DNA from: Enterococcus hulanensis
GTDB lineage: Bacteria; Bacillota; Bacilli; Lactobacillales; Enterococcaceae
Direction of reading: 5' to 3'
Assembly (NCBI RefSeq): GCF_005405485.1
Contig: NZ_BJED01000020.1
Coordinates: 1-64,000, forward strand
Length of the DNA: 64,000 bases
Below the pieces are notes generated by a model that did not search any database, had not been told where the DNA came from, and saw nothing but the letters and a program-made list of their open reading frames with translations. Each line of letters begins with the position of its first letter. Within the stretch, counting starts at the first letter, position 1. The translations under genes and the position numbers were made by a program. Of the stretch, positions 29,595 to 40,134 are shown piece by piece.

Positions 29595-32234
29595 ATGAGT
29601 GAAAAAAAATTATTATTAGTAGACGGAAACAGTGTTGCGTTCCGTGCTTTTTTTGCCCTGCATAATTCTTTGGAGCGTTTTAAAAATAAAAATGGTTTGC
29701 ACACCAATGCAATTTATGCGTTTAACAATATGTTTGAAAATGTAATGGATCGGGAAAAACCGACTCACGTATTAGTCGCTTTTGATGCGGGAAATACGAC
29801 TTTTCGGACAGCGATGTATTCTGAATACAAAGGCGGTCGTTCAAAAACGCCGGGAGAATTCCGTGAGCAGATGCCTTATTTACGCGAATTATTAGTCGGT
29901 TTAGGCGTAAAGCACTATGAATTAGATAATTATGAAGCCGATGATATTATCGGAACATTGGCCCATCGTGGAGCAGAAGAAGGGTTCGATGTAGTCGTTC
30001 TATCTGGTGACCGTGACTTGACGCAGTTAGCGACAGATAAAATCAAGGTCGATATCACAGTAAAAGGTGTTAGTGAAATCGAATCCTACACACCTGAACA
30101 TGTGGCGGAAAAATATGATGGCTTGACCCCTAATCAAATTATCGATATGAAGGGCTTGGCTGGGGATACATCAGATAATTATCCGGGTGTAACAAAGGTC
30201 GGAGAAAAAACTGCGATCAAATTATTGAAGCAATTCGGCAGCGTCGAAGGTGTTTACGAAAATATCGATGAACTGAAGAAAAGCAAAATGAAGGAGAACT
30301 TGATCAATGATAAAGATCAGGCTTTTCTTTCAAAAGAATTAGCAACAATTAAATTGGATGCACCTGTCGATATTTCAATTGATGAACTAGTTTATAACGG
30401 AAAAGATTTAGACAAGCTGGTTCCTTTCTTTAAGGAGATGGATTTCAAAGGCTTCTTAAGTAAACTGAATGTTGAAGAAGAGGAAGTTGAACTAGAAGAT
30501 ATTACATTTGACGTAGTTGATGAGTTTACTGAGGACATGTTCAGTGCGGATTCTGCCTTATATGTTGAGATGTTGGAAGATAATTACCATCTATCAGATA
30601 TCGTTGGTGTGGCATGGGGGACGAAAGAAAAAATCTATGTGAGCAATGAATTAGCGCTATTTGAGAGTGCTGTCTTTAAAAAGTGGTTAGAAACTGCCAA
30701 CGGTAAAAAAGTTTATGATGCAAAACGCACCTATGTGGCGCTAAATCGCTATATTACTAAAACAGAGGGAATCAACTTTGACGTTTTGTTGGCTGCTTAT
30801 CTGTTAGATACGAATGACAACAGCAACGATATTGCTGGGGTAGCACAGTATTATGGTTACACAGAAATCCAAACGGACGAACAAATCTACGGCAAAGGCG
30901 CTAAAAAAGGCTTGCCGGAAGATGATGAAGTATTCTTTGGTCATTTGGCACGTAAGATTAAAGCGATCCATTTCTTGAATGATAAACTAGAAAGCGAATT
31001 AGAAGAAAAGAAACAAGACAATTTATTCTATCAAATGGAACTACCGCTTTCTCGGATTCTAGCAGAAATGGAGATTGCCGGGATTACTGTCGATGCGCAA
31101 CGCTTACAAGCAATGCGAGGAGAATTCTCAAAGCGATTACAGGAAATCGAGCAAAAGATTTATCAAGAAGCCGGCGAAAAGTTTAACATCAATTCGCCTA
31201 AACAACTGGGTGTCATCCTATTTGAAAAAATGCAGCTGCCAGTAATTAAAAAGACAAAAACCGGTTATTCGACTGCTGTAGATGTTTTAGAACAGTTGCG
31301 AGAGCAAGCGCCGATCGTGGAGCATATTTTAGATTATCGGCAACTTGCTAAGATTCAATCAACGTATGTCGAAGGATTGCTGAAAGTGATCCAAGGTGAC
31401 AATAAAATTCATACGCGTTATATCCAAACACTGACTCAAACAGGCCGCTTAAGTTCTGTTGATCCAAACTTGCAAAATATTCCGATTCGTTTGGAGGAAG
31501 GGCGGAAAATTCGTCAGGCGTTTGTTCCGCGAGATGAGAACTGGCTGATCTATTCTTCCGATTACTCGCAAATCGAATTACGCGTTTTAGCTCATATTTC
31601 TGGTGACGAACATTTGAAGCAAGCGTTCCGTGATGGGATGGACATCCATACTAGTACTGCAATGCGTGTTTTCAATGTTTCTGAAGAAGAAGTAACGCCG
31701 AATATGCGTCGAAACGCGAAAGCCGTTAACTTTGGGATTGTGTATGGTATTTCTGATTATGGTTTGTCACAAAACTTGGGAATCACTCGTAAAGCAGCTC
31801 AAGAGTATATCGATACCTATTTTGAGAACTATCCAGATGTGAAACGCTATATGGAAGAAAGTGTACGCGAAGCAAAAGACAAAGGCTATTCAGCAACCTT
31901 ATACAATCGCCGACGCTATTTGCCGGACATCAATGCTCGTAATTTCAATCTGCGTTCATTTGCAGAACGAACGGCTATCAACACGCCGATCCAAGGAAGT
32001 GCGGCAGATATTTTGAAATTAGCGATGATTGAAATGGCTAAGCGTCTGAAAGAAGAAAAGCTGCAGGCGACAATGTTATTACAAGTACACGATGAACTTG
32101 TTTTTGAGGTGCCAGAGAGCGAATTAGAGCAATTAGATAAGCTGGTTAAAGAAGTAATGGAAAACACTGTTCATTTAGATGTGCCATTATTGACAGATAG
32201 CAATTGGGGAAAAACTTGGTACGAAGCGAAATAA
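29595..32234 (+). CDS. polA: DNA polymerase I
   Basis: Okazaki-fragment maturation and repair polymerase, 879 residues. N-terminal 5'-3' exonuclease (LLLVDGNSVAFRAFFAL; ADDIIGTLA; LSGDRDLTQL; GLAGDTSDNYPGV). The middle 3'-5' exonuclease domain is present but lacks the DxE metal ligands (DSALYVEMLED), so proofreading is probably lost, as in Bacillus Pol I. C-terminal family A polymerase with motif A SSDYSQIELRVLAHISG, motif B RRNAKAVNFGIVYGIS and motif C LLQVHDELVFEVP. ATG 29595 (MSEKKLLL) follows TTAGGAG; the in-frame extension to 29574 is not needed. Confidence 0.97.
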   Translation: MSEKKLLLVDGNSVAFRAFFALHNSLERFKNKNGLHTNAIYAFNNMFENVMDREKPTHVLVAFDAGNTTFRTAMYSEYKGGRSKTPGEFREQMPYLRELLVGLGVKHYELDNYEADDIIGTLAHRGAEEGFDVVVLSGDRDLTQLATDKIKVDITVKGVSEIESYTPEHVAEKYDGLTPNQIIDMKGLAGDTSDNYPGVTKVGEKTAIKLLKQFGSVEGVYENIDELKKSKMKENLINDKDQAFLSKELATIKLDAPVDISIDELVYNGKDLDKLVPFFKEMDFKGFLSKLNVEEEEVELEDITFDVVDEFTEDMFSADSALYVEMLEDNYHLSDIVGVAWGTKEKIYVSNELALFESAVFKKWLETANGKKVYDAKRTYVALNRYITKTEGINFDVLLAAYLLDTNDNSNDIAGVAQYYGYTEIQTDEQIYGKGAKKGLPEDDEVFFGHLARKIKAIHFLNDKLESELEEKKQDNLFYQMELPLSRILAEMEIAGITVDAQRLQAMRGEFSKRLQEIEQKIYQEAGEKFNINSPKQLGVILFEKMQLPVIKKTKTGYSTAVDVLEQLREQAPIVEHILDYRQLAKIQSTYVEGLLKVIQGDNKIHTRYIQTLTQTGRLSSVDPNLQNIPIRLEEGRKIRQAFVPRDENWLIYSSDYSQIELRVLAHISGDEHLKQAFRDGMDIHTSTAMRVFNVSEEEVTPNMRRNAKAVNFGIVYGISDYGLSQNLGITRKAAQEYIDTYFENYPDVKRYMEESVREAKDKGYSATLYNRRRYLPDINARNFNLRSFAERTAINTPIQGSAADILKLAMIEMAKRLKEEKLQATMLLQVHDELVFEVPESELEQLDKLVKEVMENTVHLDVPLLTDSNWGKTWYEAK

Positions 32235-32237
32235 AGT

Positions 32238-32264
32238 AAAGCTGGAAGAAATTCCAGCTTTTTT
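32238..32264 (+). terminator. Terminator after polA
   Basis: AAGCTGGAA (32239-32247), loop GAAA, TTCCAGCTT (32252-32260) and T to 32264. Confidence 0.93.
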
Positions 32265-32449
32265 GCCAGTTAATTACTTTAAAGAATGAAAACGATGCTA
32301 GTGAAACTAGTCCAGTTTTGTATTGCAAAACAAATCATTTCTTGCTTTTTCCGAAAAATGATAACGTAAATATGAACACGCTGTTCACTATTTAAGTATG
32401 CAGCAAGTTCAAAAGAATCAATAAATTAATGAGAGTTAGGATGATAGAT

Positions 32450-33283
32450 ATGCCGGAATTGCCAGAGGTTGAGACGGTCAGAAAAGGCTTGGTTTCTTTA
32501 GTTAAGGGGAAGACCATTGCAAAAATAGATGTTTATTGGCCGCGAATTATTGAGTTTCCCGAAGTTGAAATTTTTCAGCAGCAATTGGTTGGCGAGACCA
32601 TTGAAACGGTGGAACGACGCGGGAAATATTTGATTTTTCAATTTACTCATTGCGAAATGGTCTCCCATTTACGGATGGAAGGAAAATATGAATATTTTAA
32701 TGAACCCACACCGTTAGATAAGCATAGCCATGTACGGTTTATTTTTACAGATGGGACGGAGCTGGTTTATCATGATGTGCGAAAATTTGGACGCATGGCC
32801 TTATTAAAAAAAGGAACTGCAAACGAGTATAAGGGATTAATGCAGCTAGGACCGGAACCAACGGACGCAGATTTTAACTTAGCCGATTTCAAAGAGCAGC
32901 TAAAAAATTCTTCGACGATGATCAAGACTCTATTATTGAATCAAAAAGTTGTAGCAGGATTAGGAAATATTTATGTTGATGAAGTTTTATGGTTGGCAAA
33001 AATCCATCCAGAACAGCCTGCGAATACGCTGAGTGCTCAAACTGTGCGACGCTTGCGAGAAGCAATCATCGAGGTGATCACAAAAGCTAAAGAAGCTGGC
33101 GGAACGACGATTCGAACCTATTTAAATGCACTAGGAGAAGCTGGTCATTTCCAACAAGAGCTGCATGTATATGGTCAGACGGGGACTCCTTGTTCGCGTT
33201 GTGGAACACCAATCATTAAAATAAAAGTTGCTCAAAGAGGAACGCATCTTTGTCCCCATTGTCAGAAATTAAAGAAGGTGTAA
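32450..33283 (+). CDS. mutM: Formamidopyrimidine-DNA glycosylase
   Basis: Bifunctional glycosylase/AP lyase that removes 8-oxoguanine and formamidopyrimidines. At 277 residues it starts MPELPEVETV, with the catalytic Pro2 and Glu3, so the start must be ATG 32450 and not the upstream frame. The Lys57-region motif RRGKYLIFQF, the DVRKFGRM block, the helix-two-turn-helix NQKVVAGLGNIYVDEVLW and the C-terminal zinc finger (CSRCGTP ... CPHC) are all present. Three bases separate it from coaE. Confidence 0.97.
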   Translation: MPELPEVETVRKGLVSLVKGKTIAKIDVYWPRIIEFPEVEIFQQQLVGETIETVERRGKYLIFQFTHCEMVSHLRMEGKYEYFNEPTPLDKHSHVRFIFTDGTELVYHDVRKFGRMALLKKGTANEYKGLMQLGPEPTDADFNLADFKEQLKNSSTMIKTLLLNQKVVAGLGNIYVDEVLWLAKIHPEQPANTLSAQTVRRLREAIIEVITKAKEAGGTTIRTYLNALGEAGHFQQELHVYGQTGTPCSRCGTPIIKIKVAQRGTHLCPHCQKLKKV

Positions 33284-33285
33284 CG

Positions 33286-33885
33286 ATGAGTTTTGTACTA
33301 GGTATCACTGGCGGAATCGCCAGCGGAAAATCGACAGTTGTAGATTTTTTCAGAGCAAAGGGTTTTCCAATCGTAGATGGTGATATTGTGGCACGAGAAG
33401 TAGTCGAACCAGGAACAGAAGGCTTGAAGGCATTGGAAAAAGCTTTCGGTTCAGAGATTATAGAAAAAACAGGTGGTTTAGATCGCAAAAAATTAGGCGC
33501 GCTCATTTTCCATGATGAGGAAAAAAGAAACCTGTTAAATAAAACGCTCGATCCTTTTATTCGCGGAGAAATCAAACGACAAACGGAAGAAGCGAAAAAG
33601 TCAAATGACTTGGTAATTGTCGATGTACCGTTGTTGTATGAAGGAAAGTACGAAGTGATGATGGATAAAGCGGCCGTGGTCTATGTCACACCGGAAATCC
33701 AACTAAACCGCTTGATGGCAAGAAATAAGTTGACTAAAAAAGAAGCCTTAGAACGAATCAACAGTCAGCTTTCATTAAATGAAAAAAAAGAACGAGCCGA
33801 TATTCTTATCGATAATTGCGGCTCACAAGAAACAACGCGCCAGCAAGTGCTTGATTGGCTAAAAGAAAATAAATATGTTTCTTAA
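33286..33885 (+). CDS. coaE: Dephospho-CoA kinase
   Basis: Last step of coenzyme A synthesis: ATP-dependent phosphorylation of the 3'-hydroxyl of dephospho-CoA. At 199 residues it has the P-loop GITGGIASGKST (about 6-17), PIVDGDIVAREVV, and VDVPLLYEGKYE. ATG 33286 follows AAGAAGGTG, which overlaps the mutM end. The mutM-coaE pairing is common in Firmicutes. A strong terminator follows. Confidence 0.96.
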   Translation: MSFVLGITGGIASGKSTVVDFFRAKGFPIVDGDIVAREVVEPGTEGLKALEKAFGSEIIEKTGGLDRKKLGALIFHDEEKRNLLNKTLDPFIRGEIKRQTEEAKKSNDLVIVDVPLLYEGKYEVMMDKAAVVYVTPEIQLNRLMARNKLTKKEALERINSQLSLNEKKERADILIDNCGSQETTRQQVLDWLKENKYVS

Positions 33886-33892
33886 AGAATTC

Positions 33893-33920
33893 AGCGTCGT
33901 AGCCTTACGACGCTTTTTTT
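33893..33920 (+). terminator. Terminator after coaE
   Basis: AGCGTCGTA (33893-33901), loop of 4, TACGACGCT (33906-33914) and T to 33920. Confidence 0.94.
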
Positions 33921-34072
33921 AGCGCGCTGGTTATGGTAAACTCATGTTATATAAACAGATAATTTTTTTCTTTCTACAAACTTTTGTTTTTAAAAAATTA
34001 TTCTATATAACAAAAAAGATTTCACGTTTAACAAGTGAATTTAGTCAATATTAGGAAAGTGTGGGTGAAATT

Positions 34073-34546
34073 ATGCGTTGTCCAAGATGTAATCATAATA
34101 ATTCTCGAGTAATTGATAGTAGACAAACTGATGACGGGCGAGCGATTCGCCGTCGTAGAGAGTGTGAAAGCTGCGGATTCCGATTTACAACCTTTGAACG
34201 GATCGAGGCAGCACCTTTATTAGTCGTTAAACGTAATGGGGACCGTGAAGAGTTCAACCGCGACAAGATTTTACGCGGATTGATTCGTTCTGCCGAAAAA
34301 CGTCCAGTAGCAATGGAACAGATGGAGCAAATCGTGGATCGAGTAGAAAATCGTGTCCGCAGCATGGGTGAAAATGAGATTCCGACAAGTCAAATCGGTG
34401 AATTTGTCATGGAAGATTTAATGGAAGTTGATGAAATCGCCTATATCCGTTTTGCGAGTGTTTATCGCCAGTTTAAAGATATGTCTGTGTTCTTGAAGGA
34501 ATTACAGGAGATCGTTGATAAAGCGAAATCAACGGATGAAGAGTAG
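34073..34546 (+). CDS. nrdR: Ribonucleotide reductase repressor NrdR
   Basis: Zinc and nucleotide-binding repressor of ribonucleotide reductase genes, 157 residues. An N-terminal zinc ribbon ([17 protein letters not shown] ... [10 protein letters not shown]) is followed by an ATP-cone ([19 protein letters not shown], about 49-139). The start is placed at MRCPRC, the family's conserved N-terminus. First gene of nrdR-dnaB-dnaI, a conserved order that links the control of dNTP supply to the initiation proteins. AGGAGG of dnaB overlaps its end. Confidence 0.96.
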   Translation: MRCPRCNHNNSRVIDSRQTDDGRAIRRRRECESCGFRFTTFERIEAAPLLVVKRNGDREEFNRDKILRGLIRSAEKRPVAMEQMEQIVDRVENRVRSMGENEIPTSQIGEFVMEDLMEVDEIAYIRFASVYRQFKDMSVFLKELQEIVDKAKSTDEE

Positions 34547-34558
34547 GAGGCATTTTAA

Positions 34559-35872
34559 GTGGCAGAAGAACTAAAACCCAGCACCTTTTATACGGTCTAT
34601 GGTGAGCCACAGCTTGATCAAAGTAAACAAGATGCTTTACTGTATTTATATCAACCGATCATAGGAAATGCTGCATTGAGTCTGTATTTGACTTTGATGA
34701 GTGATATTACGTTAGAAGGTAAAAGTCCCGGTTTGATGCACACCGATTTATTGGCGGCCGTTGATACTGGGTTAATGAATCTAGTGAAGGCGCGAGAACA
34801 GCTCGAAGGCATTGGTTTATTAGAAGCCTACGAAAAGACCGATAGTGAGATCGGTTTGAGCTTGATTTATCAATTGCGTCTGCCGCTTGGACCCAAAAAA
34901 TTCTTTCAAGACCCTTTGATGGCCTATTTGCTGATGGATAAAGTTGGAAAGCGCCGTTATGAACGACTAGTTGAACGTTTTAAACCTAACAGTTTTGAAA
35001 AAGGCACAGCGAAAAGCATCACCAAACGTTTTCGTGATGTTTATCGCTTCGACGAAACAGCTTTTGCCAGTCATAGCGAGGCTTTAGAACAAACACAAGA
35101 AGAATTTGCTGACAAATCAGATTTTGATTGGTCATTATTCACACAACAATTGAAACGCTTCAGCTTGATTTTGACTTTGGAAGAGCGGGAGAAACTGCAG
35201 ACATTTCAAACTTTGTACGGATTGAATGAACTAGATTTAGCAGAATATGTCGCCAAAGCCAGTGCCGGTGAAAAAGCAGGACTGAACTTCAATTACTTGC
35301 GTCAGCTGATCAATAAAGAAAAACGTCCGAATGTTGCTGCTGCTCCTAAAGAAACACCAGCAGAGAGTTCGACAAATGGCAGTAATTTTTCGCCGCAGGA
35401 ACTAGAAATTATCGCCCAAAGTAAAAAAATTGCACCAGTTACTTTTTTACGTGCGATTAAACGAGAGAAGGGCGGATTCGAGACTAATACGGAAGTCCGT
35501 TTATTGGAAGAGCTGATTGGTCGTAATTTATTACCCAAAAGTGTGATTAATATTATTATCAACTATATTTTGGTAATCCAAAATCAGGCGGTTATCAATG
35601 CAAACTATTTAAATGCGATCGCCAATGACTGGGCGCAGAAGAAAATCGCGACTCCAGAAGCAGCGATCACCCATGTGCGGGAAAACAGTCAAAAATTGGT
35701 TCGCAAACCGCAAGCAAGCCGACCAGCTTATCAAAAACGCGGAGCTGGAAGAAAAGAGGCTTTGCCAGAGCATATCAAGCAGCCGCCGCAAGAAAAGAAA
35801 TTAACACCCGAAAAAGAAGCAGAACTAAACCGTAAGTTAGCGGAATATTTGAGTAAAGAAGGTGACGATTGA
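34559..35872 (+). CDS. dnaB: Replication initiation and membrane attachment protein DnaB
   Basis: Firmicute primosome protein (not the E. coli DnaB helicase) that works with DnaD and DnaI to load the replicative helicase at oriC and at restarted forks. The 437-residue protein has an N-terminal winged-helix DDBH1 region (ALLYLYQPIIGNAALSLYLTL) and a C-terminal DDBH2 region (about 280-350, ending LLPKSVINIIINYILVIQN). A basic, disordered tail follows. The GTG start (34559) is set by AGGAGG 8 bases upstream. The dnaI ATG overlaps its TGA by one base. Confidence 0.93.
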   Translation: MAEELKPSTFYTVYGEPQLDQSKQDALLYLYQPIIGNAALSLYLTLMSDITLEGKSPGLMHTDLLAAVDTGLMNLVKAREQLEGIGLLEAYEKTDSEIGLSLIYQLRLPLGPKKFFQDPLMAYLLMDKVGKRRYERLVERFKPNSFEKGTAKSITKRFRDVYRFDETAFASHSEALEQTQEEFADKSDFDWSLFTQQLKRFSLILTLEEREKLQTFQTLYGLNELDLAEYVAKASAGEKAGLNFNYLRQLINKEKRPNVAAAPKETPAESSTNGSNFSPQELEIIAQSKKIAPVTFLRAIKREKGGFETNTEVRLLEELIGRNLLPKSVINIIINYILVIQNQAVINANYLNAIANDWAQKKIATPEAAITHVRENSQKLVRKPQASRPAYQKRGAGRKEALPEHIKQPPQEKKLTPEKEAELNRKLAEYLSKEGDD

Positions 35873-36798
35873 TGGAAGATGTAGGAAAAGAATTGAATCG
35901 CATCATTAGAAGCCGTGGGGTCGATGGTCGTTACCGCCAAATGATGGAGGAGATTTTGGCCGACCAAGATGTTCGTCAATTTATTGAAGAGCACAAAGAA
36001 AAACTAACTCAGGAAGATATCGAAAAATCCTTTGCTAAGCTCTATGAGTTTGTCCAAGAGAAGAAGAAATATTTGGCAGGCGATTCCTCGATGATTGCAC
36101 CCGGTTATGAACCGCAATTAAGTCTTAATTTTCATTTTATCGATGTGACTTATGTTCCGACTGATGAGTTGCTTAGAGTAAAACGCGAAGAAGAGATTCG
36201 TAATCGTGTGAACTCATTAGATATGCCAAAGGATATTCGCAAAGCTTCTATTCGGACATTCGAAGTTACTTCCGGCCGCAGCGAAGCTTTGGAAGCGTCA
36301 CTGGATTTTATCAATCAATACGAAGCAAGTCCCAAAATGTTTCATAAGGCATTGTTTTTAGTTGGTGATTTTGGTGTCGGCAAAACGTATCTATTAGGAG
36401 CTGTTGCCCATGAACTGGCTGTCAAAGGCTTTGAAACAACGCTCTTGCATTTTCCAACCTTTGCTGGTGAAATGAAGCAGGCAATATCGAATGATAAAGT
36501 CGGTCCTAAGCTGGATGAAGTGAAGCGTGCGCCGATTTTAATGATCGACGACATTGGCGCGGACTCGATGAGCGCCTGGATTCGTGATGAAGTTTTAGGT
36601 GTGATCTTGCAGCATCGGATGCAGGAGCAATTGCCGACGTTCTTTTCTTCTAATTTCAATATGAATCAGTTGGAGCAGCACTTGTCTGTTACGCAACGAG
36701 GAGATGAAGAACCATTAAAGGCTAAACGCATCATGGAACGTATCCGCTATTTAAGTAAGGAAATTTGGGTGATTGGTGAAAATCGCCGAAATGGTTAA
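35872..36798 (+). CDS. dnaI: Primosomal protein DnaI (helicase loader)
   Basis: AAA+ ATPase that loads the replicative helicase together with DnaB and DnaD. At 308 residues, it has an N-terminal helicase-binding region, then the AAA+ module with Walker A LVGDFGVGKTYLLGAV (about 160), Walker B APILMIDDIGADSMS (about 220) and sensor FFSSNFNMNQLEQHL. The ATG at 35872 overlaps the dnaB stop; the TTG one codon upstream is a weaker alternative. Last gene of the unit, before the 36826-36880 terminator. Confidence 0.95.
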   Translation: MEDVGKELNRIIRSRGVDGRYRQMMEEILADQDVRQFIEEHKEKLTQEDIEKSFAKLYEFVQEKKKYLAGDSSMIAPGYEPQLSLNFHFIDVTYVPTDELLRVKREEEIRNRVNSLDMPKDIRKASIRTFEVTSGRSEALEASLDFINQYEASPKMFHKALFLVGDFGVGKTYLLGAVAHELAVKGFETTLLHFPTFAGEMKQAISNDKVGPKLDEVKRAPILMIDDIGADSMSAWIRDEVLGVILQHRMQEQLPTFFSSNFNMNQLEQHLSVTQRGDEEPLKAKRIMERIRYLSKEIWVIGENRRNG

Positions 36799-36825
36799 AA
36801 AAAGAAAATTCTCTTAGAAAAAGGA

Positions 36826-36880
36826 AAACGCCCTATTAAAAAGCGCTGTCATTTAGCTCTTTTTAGGGGGCGCTTTTTTT
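36826..36880 (+). terminator. Terminator after dnaI
   Basis: A long imperfect stem pairs about 36827-36846 (ACGCCCTATTAAAAAGCGCT) with about 36854-36874 (AGCTCTTTTTAGGGGGCGCT), followed by seven T to 36880. Confidence 0.85.
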
Positions 36881-36915
36881 AAGGAGTGTTATAATCAATT
36901 TTAGGATGTGAAAAA

Positions 36916-37629
36916 ATGAACGCCAAAGATTTATCGCTTCGTTTACAAAAAGCAGCAGAATTTGTACCGCAGGATGCGCGTCTAGCCGACATCGGCTCGG
37001 ACCATGCCTATTTACCGGTTGCTTTGATGCTGCAAGAAAAAATTTCGTATGGTATCGCCGGTGAAGTTGTTGTCGGTCCGTATGAATCTGCCAAAAGGCA
37101 AGTTGCCAAAAATGGATTAGAAAAATCAATTGATGTTCGCTTAGCCGATGGACTTGAAGCCGTAGAGTTGAGTGATCAAGTTTCCGCTATTACCATTTGC
37201 GGAATGGGCGGTGTACTGATCCGCGATATTTTACAGCGCGGGAAAGATACAAATCGTTTATCAGGAAAAGAACGGCTGATTTTGCAGCCGAATGTTGGTG
37301 AGCGTCAATTACGACAATGGCTGGTAAATGAACATTATACGATTACCCATGAAGCCATTATTGAAGAAAATAATAAAGTGTATGAAGTAATCGTAGCTGA
37401 CAAACTTTCAGAGGCTCCTGAGTATTCAGCTAAAGAGCTCTTTTTTGGACCAATGCTATTAAATGATAAAAATGCTGTTTTCATTGCGAAGTGGCAGCAC
37501 AAATTAGAAAAAAGCGAAAAGATCCTAGCGAGCTTGCACCAAAGTGATCAGGATGTCGCTGAAAAAATTCAAGAAATTGCACAAGAAATTGAATGGATCA
37601 AGGAGGTACTTGCAGATGCAGGGAAGTGA
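36916..37629 (+). CDS. trmK: tRNA (adenine(22)-N(1))-methyltransferase
   Basis: SAM-dependent enzyme that makes m1A22 in tRNAs such as those for Ser and Tyr. At 237 residues it shows the SAM-binding RLADIGSDHAYLPVALM (about 22-38), GEVVVGPYESAKRQV, the family motif AITICGMGGVLIRDIL (about 92-107) and ERLILQPNVGERQLRQWL, then a C-terminal coiled coil (about 190-235). The following NIF3-family gene starts 14 bases before its stop, an arrangement conserved in Firmicutes. Confidence 0.94.
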   Translation: MNAKDLSLRLQKAAEFVPQDARLADIGSDHAYLPVALMLQEKISYGIAGEVVVGPYESAKRQVAKNGLEKSIDVRLADGLEAVELSDQVSAITICGMGGVLIRDILQRGKDTNRLSGKERLILQPNVGERQLRQWLVNEHYTITHEAIIEENNKVYEVIVADKLSEAPEYSAKELFFGPMLLNDKNAVFIAKWQHKLEKSEKILASLHQSDQDVAEKIQEIAQEIEWIKEVLADAGK

Positions 37630-38731
37630 ATTTATCCAACGTTTTAAGCAGTATTGCCCTGAGTGGTTAGCTGAAGAAGGCGATCCAGTCGGGCTGCATA
37701 TCGGCACTTTGAATAAAACGGTCGATCGGATCGTGATGAGTTTAGATGTTCGCCCGGCAGTTGTTGAAGAAGCGATCGCTAAGAAAATCGATTTGCTGAT
37801 CGTGAAGCATCCGCCGATTTTTCGTCCCGTTTCACGTTTAACAACGGATGACGTTCAAACGAAAATGTACGCTGATTTAATCAAACACGACATTGCTGTT
37901 TATGCGGCGCATACAAATATGGATATCATCCATAATGGATTGAATGATTGGTTCTGCGAGGCTTTAGACGTTTTTGATACGGATTATCTAATTCATACTC
38001 ATACTGTAAAAATGAAAAAGCTTGCGGTCTATGTGCCTCAAACTGATGCGAAAGCAATGCGTGAAGCATTAGCAAAAGCGGGTGCAGGCGAACAAGGGAA
38101 TTATCAAGCGACCTCATTCACGGTAAATGGAACTGGACGTTTCACCCCGACGAGTGCAGCGATACCTGCGATTGGTTCGGCTAATGTGCCGGAACAGGTT
38201 CAGGAAAGTAAAATCGAAGTGATCTTTCCAGAAACAAAACAAGCCGAAGTTGAATCAGCGATGTTAGCAGCGCATCCTTATGAGGAGCCGGCTTATGATA
38301 TTTATCAGCTTGATAATCTCGCTGAAAACTACGGGATTGGACGTGTCGGAGAGTTAAAAGAAGCGATGCCGACTGAAGATTTTATCACAAAAGTCAAAAA
38401 AACGTTCGATTTGGAAGGTTTACGTGTGATTTATCCTCATAATGAAAAGAAAATGATCAAACGAGTCGCGATTTGCGGCGGCAGCGGAGAGAAATTTTAT
38501 CGCGATGCTATAGCTGCGAACGCTGACGTTTATATTACTGGAGATGTTTATTATCATACTGCTCATGATATGCAGGAGACCGGTATGCTGGTAATTGATC
38601 CGGGGCATTACATTGAGTCGCTTTGTAAAGAAAAAATGGTGGCTCTATTTAATCAATGGAAAAATGAAGAGGACTGGAAGGTTGATTTCTTCGTGTCTGA
38701 GACTTCCACCAATCCTTTTTCATTTAAATAA
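37616..38731 (+). CDS. NIF3/YqfO family dinuclear metal-binding protein
   Basis: A 371-residue protein annotated in databases as Nif3-like or GTP cyclohydrolase I type 2 homologue. Metal-binding blocks [21 protein letters not shown] and [15 protein letters not shown] lie in the N-terminal half. A PII-like insert (about 135-240) follows, and [13 protein letters not shown] and DPGHYIESL are near the end. The biochemical role is unsettled. ATG 37616 has AGGAGG 9 bases upstream and overlaps trmK by 14 bases; the longer frame from 37544 overlaps trmK more deeply and lacks a site. Confidence 0.9.
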   Translation: MQGSEFIQRFKQYCPEWLAEEGDPVGLHIGTLNKTVDRIVMSLDVRPAVVEEAIAKKIDLLIVKHPPIFRPVSRLTTDDVQTKMYADLIKHDIAVYAAHTNMDIIHNGLNDWFCEALDVFDTDYLIHTHTVKMKKLAVYVPQTDAKAMREALAKAGAGEQGNYQATSFTVNGTGRFTPTSAAIPAIGSANVPEQVQESKIEVIFPETKQAEVESAMLAAHPYEEPAYDIYQLDNLAENYGIGRVGELKEAMPTEDFITKVKKTFDLEGLRVIYPHNEKKMIKRVAICGGSGEKFYRDAIAANADVYITGDVYYHTAHDMQETGMLVIDPGHYIESLCKEKMVALFNQWKNEEDWKVDFFVSETSTNPFSFK

Positions 38732-38754
38732 TTAGCATTAAAGGAGAGAGTAAG

Positions 38755-39984
38755 ATGTACGAAAATTTATTACCGCGTTTTTTAAACTATGTTAAGACAG
38801 AAACTCGTTCTGATGCGACAAGCACCACAACACCAACAACTCAAACACAGGTAGCTTTTGCTCATGAGCTGATGAAAGAATTAGAAAAAATCGGCATGAA
38901 AGATATTACTTATAATGAGACTAATGGCTATGTGATTGCGACTTTGCCAAGCAACCTTGACAAAGAAGCGCGGACTATCGGATTCATCTCTCACATGGAT
39001 ACCGCAGATTTCAATGCTGAAGGTGTCAACCCGCAAATCGTTGAAAATTATGATGGCGAATCAACCATCAAATTAGACGCTGATGGAAAATATACATTAA
39101 ATGTCAAAGATTTCCCTAACTTGAAAAATTATGCCGGTCAAACATTGATCACAACAGATGGTTCAACATTACTTGGCTCTGATGACAAGTCTGGAATCGC
39201 TGAAATCATGACCGCGATGGAACACTTGATTAATCATCCTGAAATCAAACACGGCGAAGTACGTGTCGGCTTTGGTCCCGATGAAGAAATCGGTATCGGT
39301 GCTGATAAGTTTGATGTTGACCAATTCAAAGCAGATTTTGCCTATACAATGGATGGCGGACCAATCGGTGAATTGCAATTCGAAACATTCAGTGCAGCAC
39401 AAGCTGAAATTACGATGCATGGTAAAAACGTTCACCCAGGTACAGCTAAGAACACGATGATCAATGCGCTGCAAATGGCGATTGATTTCCATAATCAATT
39501 ACCTGAAGACGAACGTCCAGAAAACACAGATGGTCGCCAAGGCTTCTATCATTTACTTGCTTTAGACGGAAATGTGGAAGAAGCGAAAATGACTTATATC
39601 ATCCGTGACCATGTTCGCGAAAAATTTGAAGCACGGAAACAAATGATTACGGATATCCAAGCAAAAATAAACAGCCAATTTGATGAAGAACGTGTGGAAA
39701 TAAACATGTATGATCAATACTACAACATGGGGGAAATCATCGAGAAGGATATGAGCGTCATCGACCTAGCGAAAGGTGCGATGGAAGAAGTCGGTGTTAC
39801 ACCAACTATTGAACCAATTCGCGGCGGTACTGACGGTTCTAAGATTTCTTTCATGGGTCTTCCTACACCAAACATTTTTGCTGGTGCTGAAAACATGCAT
39901 GGACGCTTTGAATTTGTTTCATTACAAACGATGGAAAAAGCCGTTGACGTGATTGTGAAGATCATTGAAAACAATGCTAAATAG
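38755..39984 (+). CDS. pepT: Peptidase T (tripeptidase)
   Basis: Cytoplasmic M20 zinc aminotripeptidase that completes hydrolysis of imported peptides. The 409-residue length is typical. Metal ligands and catalytic residues are in [12 protein letters not shown] (about 78), [14 protein letters not shown] (about 140), [17 protein letters not shown] (about 175), [12 protein letters not shown] and the final [18 protein letters not shown] single-gene unit: GGAGAGAG upstream, terminator at 39994-40032. Confidence 0.97.
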   Translation: MYENLLPRFLNYVKTETRSDATSTTTPTTQTQVAFAHELMKELEKIGMKDITYNETNGYVIATLPSNLDKEARTIGFISHMDTADFNAEGVNPQIVENYDGESTIKLDADGKYTLNVKDFPNLKNYAGQTLITTDGSTLLGSDDKSGIAEIMTAMEHLINHPEIKHGEVRVGFGPDEEIGIGADKFDVDQFKADFAYTMDGGPIGELQFETFSAAQAEITMHGKNVHPGTAKNTMINALQMAIDFHNQLPEDERPENTDGRQGFYHLLALDGNVEEAKMTYIIRDHVREKFEARKQMITDIQAKINSQFDEERVEINMYDQYYNMGEIIEKDMSVIDLAKGAMEEVGVTPTIEPIRGGTDGSKISFMGLPTPNIFAGAENMHGRFEFVSLQTMEKAVDVIVKIIENNAK

Positions 39985-39993
39985 TTTTATTTC

Positions 39994-40032
39994 GAAAAAG
40001 CTTTGAGGAAACTTGAAGCTTTTTCTTTTTTT
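39994..40032 (+). terminator. Terminator after pepT
   Basis: GAAAAAGCTT (39994-40003) pairs with AAGCTTTTTC (40016-40025), then T to 40032. Confidence 0.88.
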
Positions 40033-40134
40033 GCTCATTCGCATGTGGTAGGCTATAGCAATAAAGAGAAATGATATAGATTTATTGCTATTTAAGAAAT
40101 AAAGTCATTTATCGGAATTAGGAGTTTTTTAAAA

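Noticed and set aside
29600-32230. Proofreading activity in PolA
   Set aside because: The 3'-5' exonuclease domain is present but its acidic metal ligands are not seen.
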